From Myxococcota bacterium (GTDB lineage: Bacteria; Myxococcota_A; UBA9160; UBA4427), in contig JASMLK010000043.1 in the NCBI GenBank assembly GCA_030748735.1, forward strand, positions 62,001-126,000: a DNA stretch of 64,000 nt, in the 5' to 3' direction. This document shows, in pieces, positions 62,856-64,000 of the stretch. The notes under the pieces were generated by a model. That model had not been told where the DNA came from, searched no databases, and worked only from the letters and a program-made list of their open reading frames with translations. A program made the translations under genes and the position numbers. Position 1 is the stretch's first letter; each line of letters starts with the position of its first letter.

Positions 62856-64000
62856 CTATCGACCTGCCCCACCCGCAGGCCGCCAGCTTCCGTGGAAGCC
62901 AAAGGGAATGCGGTGCGGCATTTGGACGATCGCAGCCGGTTCACCCGTGAAGTCCTGGGTGTCGACGACGATCAGATCACTGCGGTTCTCGTCGCGCCGG
63001 TAGACGATCGAGAGCACGTGGCCATCGCCCTCTTCGGCGTCGCGCGATCGGGGGACGAAGCAGGGCTCGCCCGCGCAGTCACCGTTGGGCAACCGGTGCG
63101 CCTCGCGTCGCCCCGTCTTCAGGTCGTAGTGGAAGATGCTGTCGAAGCCCTCGGGCTGCCCCTTCATATTCGGGTAGTCGACGCTGCCCATCGTGAAGAT
63201 GTGACGGTACGCCTTGCCAGCATGGCGCGGATCGATGACGCCGAACTCGGCCGGGGCATCGTCGAGATCTTCCTGCTTCAGCCCGCCCTTTTCGAGGTCG
63301 AGGGTCCAACGCTTGAGCCTGGGCGGCTGCGCCCCCGGCCCCTGGTAGAGCGGTGCACCGGGCGTGGTGAAGAGTTCGGCGATCAACTTCGAGCCTTCGA
63401 CGTGCGCGTTGACCGTATGAAAGCAATAGCAGGCCTCGTGATCGAACCAGACCATGTCCTCGGCGGTGCCATCGCGAGGCAGGACTCCGACATGGGTGCC
63501 GCGCTCGGGCTCCCATGAAAGGGGAAGTCCGGTGTCCGCCATCACACCGAAGTCGAAGACCGCCGGAAAGATCGGAAAGACCGCGTAGTCGGCAGACACG
63601 ATGAAGTCGTGCATCATGCTCGGGAACGGGGCTTCGAGTTCGAAGCTCCGCGTGAGTGCGCCGTCGCGACCCACCGCGTGATAGACGAGCCAGGGCTCGA
63701 GCGGGCTGTAACCGAAGCCAATCCATTCGCCGGTATCGGGGTCGATCTTCGGGTGCGCGGTCATGATGTCGGGATTGCGCCCCCCGAATCGCTCCCGATA
63801 GAACGCACCGCCGTAGTCGTGGATGCCGCGGGTCTCGAGGGTAATCGGGTCCACCTCATAGGGAGGCCCGGCTTCCCAGAGCGAGAGCAGTCGACCCGCG
63901 TGCCAGAGCACGTGGGTGTTCGAAGCGTTCGGGCTATGGCCCTCGGCTCGCGGGTCCGGTGAGGCTTCGGGACCGATGCCCCCGAAGATCCCCGCTTCGT
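62856..64000 (-). CDS. Carotenoid cleavage oxygenase / RPE65 family (5' end beyond window)
   Basis: 381 codons are open from the window edge to the stop at 62856; the N-terminus is missing. The four iron-binding histidines are recognisable in MTAHPKIDP, SMMHDFIVS, CYCFHTVNAH and PFGFHGSW, and the Glu partners fit the seven-bladed propeller of carotenoid oxygenases. NTHVLWHAGRLLSLWEAGPP near the beginning is also diagnostic. Members cleave double bonds in carotenoids, stilbenes or lignin-derived aromatics using Fe(II) and oxygen. Substrate cannot be told. Confidence 0.9.
   Translation of the reverse strand, partial: EAGIFGGIGPEASPDPRAEGHSPNASNTHVLWHAGRLLSLWEAGPPYEVDPITLETRGIHDYGGAFYRERFGGRNPDIMTAHPKIDPDTGEWIGFGYSPLEPWLVYHAVGRDGALTRSFELEAPFPSMMHDFIVSADYAVFPIFPAVFDFGVMADTGLPLSWEPERGTHVGVLPRDGTAEDMVWFDHEACYCFHTVNAHVEGSKLIAELFTTPGAPLYQGPGAQPPRLKRWTLDLEKGGLKQEDLDDAPAEFGVIDPRHAGKAYRHIFTMGSVDYPNMKGQPEGFDSIFHYDLKTGRREAHRLPNGDCAGEPCFVPRSRDAEEGDGHVLSIVYRRDENRSDLIVVDTQDFTGEPAAIVQMPHRIPFGFHGSWRPAGGAGR

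Overview
The window is 64 kb of GC-rich, densely coded DNA (third codon positions mostly G or C) from a Gram-negative bacterium. SCO, SGNH and DUF1573-like exported proteins, outer-membrane beta-barrels and a GspC-type inner-membrane protein indicate two membranes. A Hanks-type kinase, eukaryotic-type glutamine synthetase II, a WS/DGAT acyltransferase, several acyl-CoA dehydrogenases and crotonases, two P450s and four probable F420-dependent enzymes (two LLM-class, one Ddn-like, one PPOX-like) fit an environmental lipid-degrading lineage of the former Deltaproteobacteria (Myxococcota-like or a neighbouring phylum). That placement is inference. I see no rRNA, tRNA, CRISPR array, insertion sequence or prophage.

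Layout. 0-9.6 kb: partial ThuA-like gene, SCO and nitrobindin-like genes, a peroxiredoxin, then a divergent two-gene unit of an eight-haem cytochrome c overlapping a small membrane protein, an SDR, membrane proteins and an SGNH lipoprotein. 9.8-22.7 kb: broken crotonase, WS/DGAT, GspC-like gene with partner, P450, kinase, glutamine synthetase II, a metal-dependent hydrolase, a crotonase and a RecQ helicase with very basic tails. 22.7-33.9 kb: a 0.7 kb non-coding gap, outer-membrane barrels, a DUF1214 protein, GST, a HAD-PlsC fusion, LysR, a frameshifted DUF6502 gene with its DUF5666 partner, and a collapsed molybdenum hydroxylase locus. 33.9-48.8 kb: thiolase, decayed thioesterase/crotonase, phosphotransferase, LLM oxidoreductase, three tandem acyl-CoA dehydrogenases, two more broken genes, P450 and HemN. 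48.8-64 kb: crotonase, a five-gene TetR-controlled operon ending in a PQQ quinohaemoprotein dehydrogenase, amidohydrolase, ATP-grasp enzyme, SprT-like protein, sulfatase, SGNH hydrolase, a divergent SDR/TetR pair around a perfect inverted repeat, LLM oxidoreductase and a partial carotenoid oxygenase.

Function. The dominant theme is acyl-CoA and hydrophobic-substrate catabolism: activation-side oxidoreductases (P450, LLM, SDR, PQQ dehydrogenase), acyl-CoA dehydrogenases, crotonases, thiolase and an ester-storage acyltransferase.

The most striking property is decay. At least nine loci retain recognisable pieces of larger genes. In several (SDR at 6.9 kb, crotonase at 10 kb, molybdenum hydroxylase at 33 kb, CoA-transferase at 44.9 kb, antiporter at 45 kb) both the first and the last codons survive and only the interior is missing. 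This repeated end-preserving internal deletion is the main observation offered here.
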